Below, piece by piece: positions 36,370 to 45,146 of a stretch of 64,000 nt of DNA. Source of the stretch: JAJFUE01 sp041687335 (GTDB lineage Bacteria; Sumerlaeota; Sumerlaeia; MVZB01); the NCBI GenBank assembly GCA_041687335.1, contig JAWLCE010000005.1, forward strand, positions 62,001-126,000. The letters run 5' to 3'. The translations under genes and the position numbers were made by a program. Position 1 is the stretch's first letter; each line of letters opens with the position of its first letter. The notes beneath the pieces are model-generated. The model did not search any database. It was not told the origin of the DNA and was given only the letters and a program-made list of their open reading frames with translations.

Positions 36370-38204
36370 AGCTGCCACTCCAGCGCCAGCAGCCCCAGGC
36401 AGCCGATCACAAACCACGGCCAGACCTCGCGGTTCTGCCGCGTTACCGCTCCGGCCAGGATTTGCTTCTCGCCGGCGACCAGCTCCGCGCGCGGCGCCAG
36501 GTCGCTCTCCTCGGCCGCCAGCAGGTTGACGGCAAACAGCTCGACCAGCTCATCGCCCGCGCGCACCTCATAGAACCCGGTCCCCAGCGTCTGGTTGAAA
36601 TAAGACGTCCCCTCGGCATTGGCCTCCAGTGGCCAGCGCTGCCCGGCCGGCCCGCGCACCTCGTAGCGTCGGTCGGTCATTCCGATCCCGTCGATCCGCA
36701 CCGTCCCGCCGGTCAGGTGTTGGGTCGCCTGCACCGACCCCTCGCCGCTGCCCAGCAGCCAGTCCAGCATCTGCGTGAAGAAGATTGGGAAGCTGACCTG
36801 CAGCGGCCAGTCGCTCTCGAACAGGTCGAAGGCGACCACCCCGATGCGGTAGCCTTGGTGTTCGCCCGCCATGACCAGCCCCGCCCGCTCGCTCTCCACC
36901 AGCAGCGTCATCCACTCCGGGGCCGACAGCTCGAGCGACTTGGTCACGGCCAGCCCGCCGAGGTTGACGAAGCGCATCACCGGATGCAGCCGGTTCCAAT
37001 CCAGCACCATCTGCGCCGGCAGCGCGGCGCCCCCCGCGAACCCCTCCAGCGGCGGCACGCCATTGATGAACAGCGCGCGCCCCGGCCCGATCGCCGCCGG
37101 GCTGAAATTGTCGAACACCGCCAGCCGGTGGTCGTGCAGCGGATCAAACTTGTCGGGGTCGATGCGGTCCACCTCGACCCCCGGCGCCAGCGCCAGCGCG
37201 CGCTCCAGAAAGAAGTTGCCCTTGCTGACCAGCAGCACGCGCGCGGGCTCCTCCAGCCGCAGCACTCCATGGGCCACGTCGTCGGCGGCCAGCAGGTCAG
37301 GCTCGCCGCCCAATTCCAGCCGCAGCCGCCGCCCGCTCCCCTGGGCGATGTTCTCAAAGACAAAGCCCTGCGTCGCGCCGGCGGGCAGGGTCGCCTCCTT
37401 GACGCCGACTAGCGTGTCGTCGACCAGGCAACGCACGAGCGCCTGGGTCTCGGCCTCGCCGAAGTTGCGCACCTGGGCGAAGACCTCCATCTGGCCGCGC
37501 CGCTCAAAGCTCTCTCGCACGTCAAAGGCGACGATCCCGCGGTTGTGGCGCCCCCGGCCGACGCCGATGAACTCGAGTTGCTCCTCGCGCTCGATCAGCG
37601 TTCCCAGGTAGCCCAGCGCCCCGTCGCTCAGGATCGTCAGGTGCGCGTTCTCGTCGGCCTTGCGCACGCCCCGCACCAGCTGGAGCGCCTCGCGGATCTG
37701 TCCGCGCGCCTCGGTCGGCTCCACCGACCGGATCGCCCGCGCCAGCGTCGCCTGCTCGTGTGTGAATGGCTGCAGCACGCGCGGCGGCCCCCCGAAGGTC
37801 TGCACCTGCGCCTGATCCCCGCGCGTCATGTTGCCCACCAGCTCCAGCGCCTTGCGCTTGGCATCCTCCAGCCGCGTCAGGCCGCCCTCGCCATCGGTGG
37901 CATTCATGCTCGCCGAGTTGTCGATCAGGATGATCCGCCGCAGCCCGCTGCTGCGGTCCAGCCACATCGTCGGCCGCGCCAGCGCCACCACGATCGCCAG
38001 CAGCGCCGCGATCTGCAGATACATCAGCAGATTCTGGCGCAGCTTCTGGAACGGCGCGTTGGCGATCAGGTCCTCGACCGTGCGCAGCCACAGCAGCGTC
38101 GAGCTGACCGGCTCCTGCTGGCGCCGCAGCTTGAGCAGGTACATCAGCACGATCAGCCCGGCAAGCGCGGCGGCGGCAAAGGCAAATGGTTGGATGAAGC
38201 TCAT
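36345..38204 (-). CDS. BatA-like membrane protein with vWA domain
   Basis: A 619-residue protein with the BatA N-terminal module (helices at about residues 7-25 and 61-78, with the PVSSTLLWLR sequence between). A von Willebrand factor A domain follows, whose MIDAS starts LIDNSASM (Asp95, Ser97, Ser99). A long beta-rich region follows, then one C-terminal helix (about 594-612). Such proteins accompany MoxR ATPases and DUF58 proteins and are thought to act in envelope assembly or metal/enzyme maturation. It is last in the cluster and starts with a four-base ATGA overlap with the VOC gene. Confidence 0.88.
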   Translation of the reverse strand: MSFIQPFAFAAAALAGLIVLMYLLKLRRQQEPVSSTLLWLRTVEDLIANAPFQKLRQNLLMYLQIAALLAIVVALARPTMWLDRSSGLRRIILIDNSASMNATDGEGGLTRLEDAKRKALELVGNMTRGDQAQVQTFGGPPRVLQPFTHEQATLARAIRSVEPTEARGQIREALQLVRGVRKADENAHLTILSDGALGYLGTLIEREEQLEFIGVGRGRHNRGIVAFDVRESFERRGQMEVFAQVRNFGEAETQALVRCLVDDTLVGVKEATLPAGATQGFVFENIAQGSGRRLRLELGGEPDLLAADDVAHGVLRLEEPARVLLVSKGNFFLERALALAPGVEVDRIDPDKFDPLHDHRLAVFDNFSPAAIGPGRALFINGVPPLEGFAGGAALPAQMVLDWNRLHPVMRFVNLGGLAVTKSLELSAPEWMTLLVESERAGLVMAGEHQGYRIGVVAFDLFESDWPLQVSFPIFFTQMLDWLLGSGEGSVQATQHLTGGTVRIDGIGMTDRRYEVRGPAGQRWPLEANAEGTSYFNQTLGTGFYEVRAGDELVELFAVNLLAAEESDLAPRAELVAGEKQILAGAVTRQNREVWPWFVIGCLGLLALEWQLYGRRSWL

Positions 38205-38677
38205 TGGCCCTGACCGTGCGCCCGCTCCAGAACCTCGATCTCGAGCTTCTGCATTCCCAGCAGTGCCTGCATCACTCGCTGGCGCTGTTCCGGCTCACCC
38301 TCGCTCAGCAGGCGCCCCAGCACCGTCGGGACGACCTGCCACGAGACCCCGAAGCGGTCCTTGAGCCAGCCGCACTCCACCGGCGCGCCCCCCTCGCAGA
38401 GCCGCTCCCAGTAGTGGTCCACCTCGGCCTGCGTCTCGCATGGCACGATGAAAGAGACCGCCTCGTTGAACTGGAAATAGGGCCCGCCGTTGATCGCGGT
38501 GAAGTCGCGGCCGTCGAGCCGGAACTTCATCGTCATGACGCTGCCCTCGGGCCCCGGCCCCGCCGGCCCATAGCGGGTGACGCCCGTGATCTCCGAGTTC
38601 GGAAAGACGCCGCAATAAAACTCGACCGCCTCCTCGGCATTCTGGTCGAACCACAGACACGGTTGGATTCCCTGCAT
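38201..38677 (-). CDS. VOC superfamily (PhnB-like) protein
   Basis: A 158-residue glyoxalase/VOC fold protein of the PhnB-like type. Sequence landmarks are CLWFDQNAEEAVEFYCGVFPNSEITG (opening metal-site histidine replaced by Trp/Asp context), FTAINGGPYFQFNEAVSF, and the closing DRFGVSWQVVP. Members are often mislabelled 3-demethylubiquinone methyltransferase; no such activity should be assumed. AGGGGG precedes ATG 38677, 29 bases after the DUF58 stop. Its stop overlaps the BatA-like start, so a VOC protein is translationally coupled into a MoxR/vWA cluster, which is unusual. Confidence 0.87.
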   Translation of the reverse strand: MQGIQPCLWFDQNAEEAVEFYCGVFPNSEITGVTRYGPAGPGPEGSVMTMKFRLDGRDFTAINGGPYFQFNEAVSFIVPCETQAEVDHYWERLCEGGAPVECGWLKDRFGVSWQVVPTVLGRLLSEGEPEQRQRVMQALLGMQKLEIEVLERAHGQGQ

Positions 38678-38706
38678 GACATTCCCCCTTTGGCGCTCTT
38701 ATACCC

Positions 38707-39591
38707 TCAGCCCTTGAGCAAGCCCGTCCCGCGCAGGCGCATCAGCATCACTTCCTCGATCGGCGTGTCGCTGCGGACGAGCATATACTGCATGCCGCGC
38801 TTGAGGCAGAACGACTGCGCCGCGCCGCAGAGTGCGTCCAGATGCTGGCGATAGGCCCGCAGCAGTCGCTCGTTGACGGTCACCTCGACCTTGTGGCCGC
38901 TCTCGAGGTCGCGCAGTTCGAGGTGGCCCCGCAGCGGCGGCTCGATCTCCTGCGGCGCCAGCACGTGAATGACGAACACGTCGAGGGACTGGCGCACCAG
39001 TTGCCGCAGCGCCGGCTCAAACCCCGCCGGGTCGAGCAGGTCGCTGATCACGATGACGACGGCGCGGCCGCTCAGCCGCTGGGCGCACTCGCGGCAGGCG
39101 GCGTGCAACGACGTCTCGCCGCCGGCCTCCAGCCCGCCGAGGAATTCCAGCAGCCGGCGGATGTGCGGGCGCCCCCGCGCCGGACCGAAGCGCGCCCCGC
39201 TGGCGGCGTCGAAGCAGCTCAGCGCGATCCGGTCCTGGCGCCGCAGCCCGACATAGGCCACCGCCGCCGCCAGCCGCCGCGCAAACAGAAACTTGTTGGG
39301 CTCGCCGTAATCCATCGACTTGCTTGTGTCGAGCAGCAGGTGCGCGCGCAGGTCCTGTTCCTCGTGAAAGACCTTGATGAACAGCCGCTCCAGCCGCGCG
39401 TAGATGTTCCAGTCCAGGTGCCGAGTGTCATCCCCGCGCGAGTAATGCCGGTGGTCGGCGAAGTCCATGCCGATCCCCTTGCGCTTGGAGCGCCGCTCAC
39501 CCTTGACCTGCCCCCCCAACACACGTCGGGTCTCCAACTCAAGCCGATCCAGCCGGCGGATGAACTCAGGGGTGAGGAGGGGTTCAGTCAT
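38707..39591 (-). CDS. DUF58 domain protein (MoxR-associated)
   Basis: A 294-residue DUF58 protein. The family block GIGMDFADHRHYSRGDDTRHLDWNIYARLERLFIKVFHEE is near residues 39-78 and a vWA-like MIDAS variant DTSKSM follows (about 86-91). These proteins are encoded with MoxR ATPases and vWA proteins. I start at ATG 39591 because GGAG lies eight bases upstream; an in-frame GTG eight codons earlier falls inside the terminal repeat of the inserted element. It ought to be translated directly after MoxR but is now separated from it by the 531-bp element. Confidence 0.9.
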   Translation of the reverse strand: MTEPLLTPEFIRRLDRLELETRRVLGGQVKGERRSKRKGIGMDFADHRHYSRGDDTRHLDWNIYARLERLFIKVFHEEQDLRAHLLLDTSKSMDYGEPNKFLFARRLAAAVAYVGLRRQDRIALSCFDAASGARFGPARGRPHIRRLLEFLGGLEAGGETSLHAACRECAQRLSGRAVVIVISDLLDPAGFEPALRQLVRQSLDVFVIHVLAPQEIEPPLRGHLELRDLESGHKVEVTVNERLLRAYRQHLDALCGAAQSFCLKRGMQYMLVRSDTPIEEVMLMRLRGTGLLKG

Positions 39592-39603
39592 TGAGACAGC
39601 TCC

Positions 39604-39628
39604 AGAATAGGACACGGATTTGCGGATT
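39604..39628. repeat. Left terminal inverted repeat of GxxExxY element
   Basis: 25 bp, perfect match to the reverse complement of 40110-40134. It overlaps by one base the GGAG of the DUF58 ribosome site. Confidence 0.9.
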
Positions 39629-39647
39629 TAACGGATTTCCGCAGATC

Positions 39648-40052
39648 TTATTTTACCGAGTCAACTTGGCCATGCTTCTGGTCGTTCGTAAACAATTTGC
39701 GAACAAACTTCGGCTTGATTCCGAAGTTGAACAGCAGACCTACCTCCATGGTCGTGGCCTTGAGATAATTCAGGAGCTGAGCCTGGTGAACTTCATGCAG
39801 CGCATCCACGGCCTTGATCTCCACGACCACGAGCTCATTGACAACCAGATCGGCAAAGTAGTCGCCAACATCCTCTCCCTCATAAAAAACTTTGATGGGC
39901 ACCTGGCTTGCCACGTGAAATCCCGCCTTGCCCAGTTCGATGATCATTGCCCGCTCGTACAGCTTTTCGAGGAACCCATACCCCAGCCTGTTATAGACCT
40001 TGAAGTATGCCGCGATGATCTGGTCGGTCAACTCCTCGTGCAGCAGTTTCAT
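39648..40052 (-). CDS. GxxExxY protein, PD-(D/E)XK nuclease-like
   Basis: A 134-residue GxxExxY protein. The name motif is Gly26-Glu29-Tyr32 in GYGFLEKLY. Asp68, then Glu78 and Lys80 in VVVEIKAV, make a D-(E)XK core, and Gln92/Tyr96 in QLLNYL match the QxxxY of RecB-type nucleases, so the catalytic set looks intact. The family is widespread, short and functionally undefined. I use ATG 40052 with AGAGGGAAG upstream; a TTG 22 codons earlier lies in the terminal repeat. It is the only gene of the inverted-repeat element between MoxR and DUF58. It could be the element's own mobilisation function or a cargo; neither is shown. Confidence 0.9.
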   Translation of the reverse strand: MKLLHEELTDQIIAAYFKVYNRLGYGFLEKLYERAMIIELGKAGFHVASQVPIKVFYEGEDVGDYFADLVVNELVVVEIKAVDALHEVHQAQLLNYLKATTMEVGLLFNFGIKPKFVRKLFTNDQKHGQVDSVK

Positions 40053-40109
40053 GGTCTGTCTTCCCTCTGCACCGTCTTTATTCGATGAATCATCCGCGCA
40101 AATCCGCCT

Positions 40110-40134
40110 AATCCGCAAATCCGTGTCCTATTCT
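40110..40134. repeat. Right terminal inverted repeat of GxxExxY element
   Basis: 25 bp, perfect inverted match to 39604-39628; ends 6 bases before the MoxR stop codon. Confidence 0.9.
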
Positions 40135-40140
40135 TCACGT

Positions 40141-41145
<1,005 letters not shown>

Positions 41146-41218
41146 CTCACACCACCTTTTGCGTTCGCATGTTTCCAATCCCAAGTCCCCACCACTCAGC
41201 CATCCGCCCCGACCTTGC

Positions 41219-44143
41219 TTAATCCTTCTTCAGGTTCCCCCGCGCCCGCTGGCGCGCCCTGAGGAGCTGGTCGGTATAGCTGCCCTCGCCGCCGGCCGGG
41301 GCGCTGCCCGTGGCGCCGCGTGGGGCGGCGCGATCGACGGGTGATGCCGGCCGCGACCGCGGCTCGGCGCGCGGGCCCGCCTGCGCCACCGGCGAGTCGC
41401 CCTCCGCGCGCACCTGCTTGAGCGAGGCCAGGAACTCCTCGCGCGTCTCGCGCTGCTGCGCCTCCGACTCGCGCTCGCGCACCTGGCGCTTGATCTCGAG
41501 CAGCCCGCCGGTCGCCGCATCCACTTTGCGCCGCCCCAGGACCCGCTCCTCGACCCAGCCCCAGCCGGTCGCCGCCGCCAGCCGCAGGTCGCGCCAGTCC
41601 ACCAGCACGCGCCGCACGAAGATATCGAGCAGCAGCACCACCAGCGCCAGCGACAGCAGCAGTGGCCAGAGCGGCTTGGGCTCGGTGCGCGAGGGCAGGT
41701 TGTGCGCGAATACGAAACTCTGCTCATCGAGCCGCCGCCCCCACGGCCGCGTCAGGTCCGCCAGCCGCCCCAGCAGCGCCGTGTTCGAGCGCGCGTCGCG
41801 GAACTCGGGCGAGTAGCTCAGCGCCGTGCCGCCGGTGATCAGGTCCGCCCCCTCGGCTCCCTGCGCGCGCGCGTTGGCGCCCAGCATGTAGGTCCCCGGC
41901 CGCTCCACCGGAAACTCGCCCTCATAGCGCCCCGGCCCGACCTGGCGCAGCGCCACCTCGAGTGGCTCCAGCTCGGGCGAGACCACCTGCCCCGCGATAT
42001 CCAGAAAATTCTGGAAATTGCCCGCCGCGTCGATCGCATCCACGGTGATCCGCCCCACCCCGCCTTCCACATCCATCTGGATCTGATAGTTGGGGTTGAC
42101 CGGCGCGCGCAGAACCCAGCGCACCGCCTGCGTCCAGAACTTGCCATATTCGCCCCAGCCGACCCACTGCGCGCCCCAGCGCTCCTTGGCGTCACTGGTG
42201 AAGGCCACCGTCTTGCCCACCCCATGGCGCCAGTGCGCCAGCAGCGGATCCCCCTTGTCGGTCGTCAGCGGCACGTCGGCCAGCTCCTTGGGGCTCGAGC
42301 CGACATAGCCGCCCAGCACCGGATACCCCTGCCCCAGCCCCGCCAGCAGCGGCGAGCCCTGGCTGATCACCGGCAGGAACGGCTCATTGAAGATCAGCGA
42401 CTTGCGGATCGTCGCCGCCTCCTTGATGAAAATCTGCGGCAGCTTGTTGTAGGCCACCACATCATAAAAATTGCCGCCCCCCTCCTGCGCCAGCTTCTTC
42501 ATCATGTCGCGGTCGCGCGGGCTGTGCGGGTTGATCAGCACCGTGCTGATCGTGATCTGCGCCGCCTGGATCTGCCGCACCAGCGCCGGGTTGGGCTGCG
42601 CCGGATCGCCGTCGCTGATGATGATGATGTGGCGCGCCGAGGCATTGGTGGACATCAGGCCGTCATAGGCCATCTGCAGCGTTGGGTCGAAGGTCGGCAT
42701 GTCGCCCGGCTGGATTGACTGGATCAACGAGCGCATCCGACCCTTGTTGCCCGCCTCCTGCAGCGGGAACAGCCAGCTCTCCCCGCCCGGATAGCCGAAG
42801 TAGAGCACCCCCATCAGGTCGCGCGGCGAAAGCGTGTCCAGCGCCGCCAGCGCGATCTTCTCCGCCCACATGTTGCCCTGCGGAATTTCGCAGGTGTGGA
42901 TCACCAGCGCCAGCGCCCCCTGGGGCAGTATCTTCTCGTTCTTGATGTCCATCGAGACCGGCAGGATTCGCTCGATCGGGCTGTCCTTCCAGCCGCCGGC
43001 GCCGAAGCTGTGCTCCCCGCCGATCATCATGAAGCCGATCCCCAGCGCGTGCACCGCCTGCTCGATCAGCCGCATCTGGTCCGCCGTCACGTCCCCCGCC
43101 CCGACGTTGTTGAAGATGATCCCGTCGTAGCTTTGCAGGTCGCGCAGCGAGTGGGGCAGCCCTTCGGGCGTCACCCGCTCCACGCCGATCTTCTCGCTCA
43201 ACAGCATCGCCGGCAGCGCGTCGCTCGGCCGCGCGTCGCCATCCACCAGCAGCACGCGCGGCTCGCCCTGCCCATAGGTGAAGGCGTAGCCGCGGTTGTT
43301 CTCCGCGATCTGGTCCCCCTCGGCCTCGATCAGCACCTCAAAGGTGTGAAACCCCGCGTCGCGCACCTGCGTCGAGACCACAAAGACATTTTTCTTGTCG
43401 GCCTCCAGCCGCACCGTGTCGCGCCCGATCAGCCGGCCGTCCTGCAGGATCGACAGCTGCGCCTCGGTCGCCCCGCGCGAGCTTGCGATCACGCGCACGT
43501 CAAAAGGCTCCTCCAGGCTCACCCGGCTCTCGACGAGCGCCTTCTCGAGCACGACGTCGTTGCGGTTGTGATACTCCAGCGGCACGAAGTCCAGCGCCAC
43601 CCCCGCCGCCGCCGCCGCGCGCGCCGCATCGGCCGCGTCGCCCGTGTTCTCGTTGCCGTCGCTCAGGATCACGATCCGCTTTTGCGACTCGCCCGTGAAC
43701 ATCGCCAGCGCCAGCGAGATCGCCTCACCCAGATTCGTCCGCGACCGGTCCACGACCGACATGAAGGGCGCCAGCTCTTGGTCGCGGCTCGGCGCGCGCT
43801 CCACCGAGGCATCGCCGCCGAACATGATCACGCCCGTCTGGTCGCGGGCCCCCATCTGCTTCATCGCGTCCTCGACGAACGCCCGCGCGTATTCCCGCTG
43901 CGCCGGCGGCACGCTCTCGGACTGATCGACCAGAAAGATCACCTTGAGCTGGTCGGACTGGCGTGTCGTGCGCGCCTGGGCCAGCGCCCCCAGCAAAAGC
44001 GCCAGCAGCACCAGCCGCAGACCCAGCGCCATCCGCCGCCGCGCCGGCGAGAGCAGCTGCAACCGCCGCCCCATCCACCACGCATGCAGCGCCAGCGGCA
44101 GCAGGGCCCAAAGGTAATGCGGTTCGCCGAATTCAAGCCACAC
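41219..44143 (-). CDS. Large membrane protein with two vWA-like domains and GATase1-like segment
   Basis: A 974-residue protein. Two N-terminal helices (about residues 9-24 and 39-56) precede a vWA domain with MIDAS LVDQSESV (Asp73, Ser75, Ser77). A beta domain follows, then a glutamine-amidotransferase-like segment containing MIGGEHSFGAGGW, then a second vWA-like region with IIIISDGDP. A C-terminal helix near residue 810-830 is followed by a charged Arg/Glu-rich tail, predicted coiled. Such proteins sit with MoxR and DUF58 and probably form an envelope complex with them. Start GTG 44143 lies one base beyond the NHL gene's stop. The GATase-like part lacks an obvious catalytic Cys triad, so it is likely structural. 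Confidence 0.85.
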   Translation of the reverse strand: MWLEFGEPHYLWALLPLALHAWWMGRRLQLLSPARRRMALGLRLVLLALLLGALAQARTTRQSDQLKVIFLVDQSESVPPAQREYARAFVEDAMKQMGARDQTGVIMFGGDASVERAPSRDQELAPFMSVVDRSRTNLGEAISLALAMFTGESQKRIVILSDGNENTGDAADAARAAAAAGVALDFVPLEYHNRNDVVLEKALVESRVSLEEPFDVRVIASSRGATEAQLSILQDGRLIGRDTVRLEADKKNVFVVSTQVRDAGFHTFEVLIEAEGDQIAENNRGYAFTYGQGEPRVLLVDGDARPSDALPAMLLSEKIGVERVTPEGLPHSLRDLQSYDGIIFNNVGAGDVTADQMRLIEQAVHALGIGFMMIGGEHSFGAGGWKDSPIERILPVSMDIKNEKILPQGALALVIHTCEIPQGNMWAEKIALAALDTLSPRDLMGVLYFGYPGGESWLFPLQEAGNKGRMRSLIQSIQPGDMPTFDPTLQMAYDGLMSTNASARHIIIISDGDPAQPNPALVRQIQAAQITISTVLINPHSPRDRDMMKKLAQEGGGNFYDVVAYNKLPQIFIKEAATIRKSLIFNEPFLPVISQGSPLLAGLGQGYPVLGGYVGSSPKELADVPLTTDKGDPLLAHWRHGVGKTVAFTSDAKERWGAQWVGWGEYGKFWTQAVRWVLRAPVNPNYQIQMDVEGGVGRITVDAIDAAGNFQNFLDIAGQVVSPELEPLEVALRQVGPGRYEGEFPVERPGTYMLGANARAQGAEGADLITGGTALSYSPEFRDARSNTALLGRLADLTRPWGRRLDEQSFVFAHNLPSRTEPKPLWPLLLSLALVVLLLDIFVRRVLVDWRDLRLAAATGWGWVEERVLGRRKVDAATGGLLEIKRQVRERESEAQQRETREEFLASLKQVRAEGDSPVAQAGPRAEPRSRPASPVDRAAPRGATGSAPAGGEGSYTDQLLRARQRARGNLKKD

Positions 44144-44144
44144 G

Positions 44145-45146
44145 CTAGGAGCCCTCTCGGAGTGCGGCAGCTTGCGGCCCCGCTCCCACCATTCTCAGCT
44201 CAAACCGCTGCAGCCGGTGGTTGAGCGTGTCGGCCACCCAGGCATGGTCGCCGTCACGGCCGGCCGCCACCCCCCAGGGCTGGCCCAGCCGCCCCGGCTC
44301 GGCGCCCGCCCCGCCCAACAGACCCAGCGTCCGCCCCTCCTCGTCCAGCACCTGCACGCGATGGTTGCCCCACTCGGCCACCAGCACCCGCCCCGCTGCA
44401 TCCACTGCGATGTCGTAGGGGAAATTAAACTGACCCGTGCCCGCGCCCCCCCAGACCGTCAGCAGCTCGCCCTCGGGCGAGAACACCTGCAGCCGGTGGT
44501 TGCAGGTGTCGGCCACGATCAATCGCCCGTCGGGGCTCAGCGCCAGCGCCATCGGTCGCTGGAAGCGCCCCGGCTCCGACCCGAACCCGCCGAACTGGCG
44601 CACGAACTCCCCAGACCGCGTGAATACCATCACCCGGTCGTGCTCGCCATACTCGGCCAGATACATCGTCCCGTCCGCGTCCAGCGCGATGTCGGTGGGG
44701 TAGATCATCTGCCCGGGCTCCGAGCCATAGACGCCGAACTGCCCCAGCAGCCGCCCCGTCAGCGAGTAGCGCAGAATGCGGCTGTTGTGGGTGTCGGCCA
44801 CTAGCAGCGTCGTGGTGGAGGGGTCGCTCGCATCGAAGATGATGCCGGTCGGGGTGCCGTTGTCGTATTTGGGCAGCATCCACTGCGTCAGCGGCTCGCC
44901 GCGATCGGAGAGAATCTGCACCCGGCCTGTGCGGTCGGTCACGGCGAGCCGGCCATCGGCGGCCACGTCGATCCCGCGCGGAAACGAAAATCGCCCCGCC
45001 ACCCCGCCACGCTCGCCCGCCACCAGCACGCCATCGCCCCCGCGCGCGCCGCTGGCCTGGCCGCAGCCGCTCCCGGCCAGCGCCGCCAGCGCCAGCGTCG
45101 CCAGCAGGGCGCGCCAGCGGCGGGGGGAGGTGGCAGGCCGGCTCAA
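44145..45146 (-). CDS. NHL-repeat lipoprotein
   Basis: A 333-residue predicted lipoprotein: a signal peptide ends with LAGSGC (Cys28), then a six-bladed NHL beta-propeller. Repeats read like VADTHNSRILRYSLTGRLLGQFG, YLAEYGEHDRVMVF, VADTCNHRLQVFSPEGELL, VAEWGNHRVQVLDEEG and VADTLNHRLQRF. It should lie on the periplasmic or outer face as an interaction platform. The start is TTG 45146, overlapping the upstream stop as TTGA; no ATG is available that keeps the signal peptide. Its position between DUF4175-like and vWA genes makes it part of the same complex or process (inference). Confidence 0.9.
   Translation of the reverse strand: MSRPATSPRRWRALLATLALAALAGSGCGQASGARGGDGVLVAGERGGVAGRFSFPRGIDVAADGRLAVTDRTGRVQILSDRGEPLTQWMLPKYDNGTPTGIIFDASDPSTTTLLVADTHNSRILRYSLTGRLLGQFGVYGSEPGQMIYPTDIALDADGTMYLAEYGEHDRVMVFTRSGEFVRQFGGFGSEPGRFQRPMALALSPDGRLIVADTCNHRLQVFSPEGELLTVWGGAGTGQFNFPYDIAVDAAGRVLVAEWGNHRVQVLDEEGRTLGLLGGAGAEPGRLGQPWGVAAGRDGDHAWVADTLNHRLQRFELRMVGAGPQAAALREGS

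Larger units (their letters stand above)
39604..40134. mobile_element. 531-bp GxxExxY element with terminal inverted repeats
   Basis: The two ends (39604-39628 and 40110-40134) are identical over 25 bases in inverted orientation, starting AGAATAGGACACGG. Similarity extends about 18 further bases with five mismatches, adding GGATTT- and GCGGAT-type words. The interior contains just one gene, a GxxExxY protein. No target-site duplication is seen (left flank GCTCC, right flank TCACG). The ends lie 6 bases from the MoxR stop codon and 12 bases from the DUF58 ATG, and the DUF58 ribosome site GGAG (39601-39604) is preserved at the junction. Confidence 0.85.

Noticed and set aside
38201..38677. 3-demethylubiquinone methyltransferase
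   Set aside because: This label is a frequent misannotation of PhnB-like VOC proteins; there is no SAM-binding motif.
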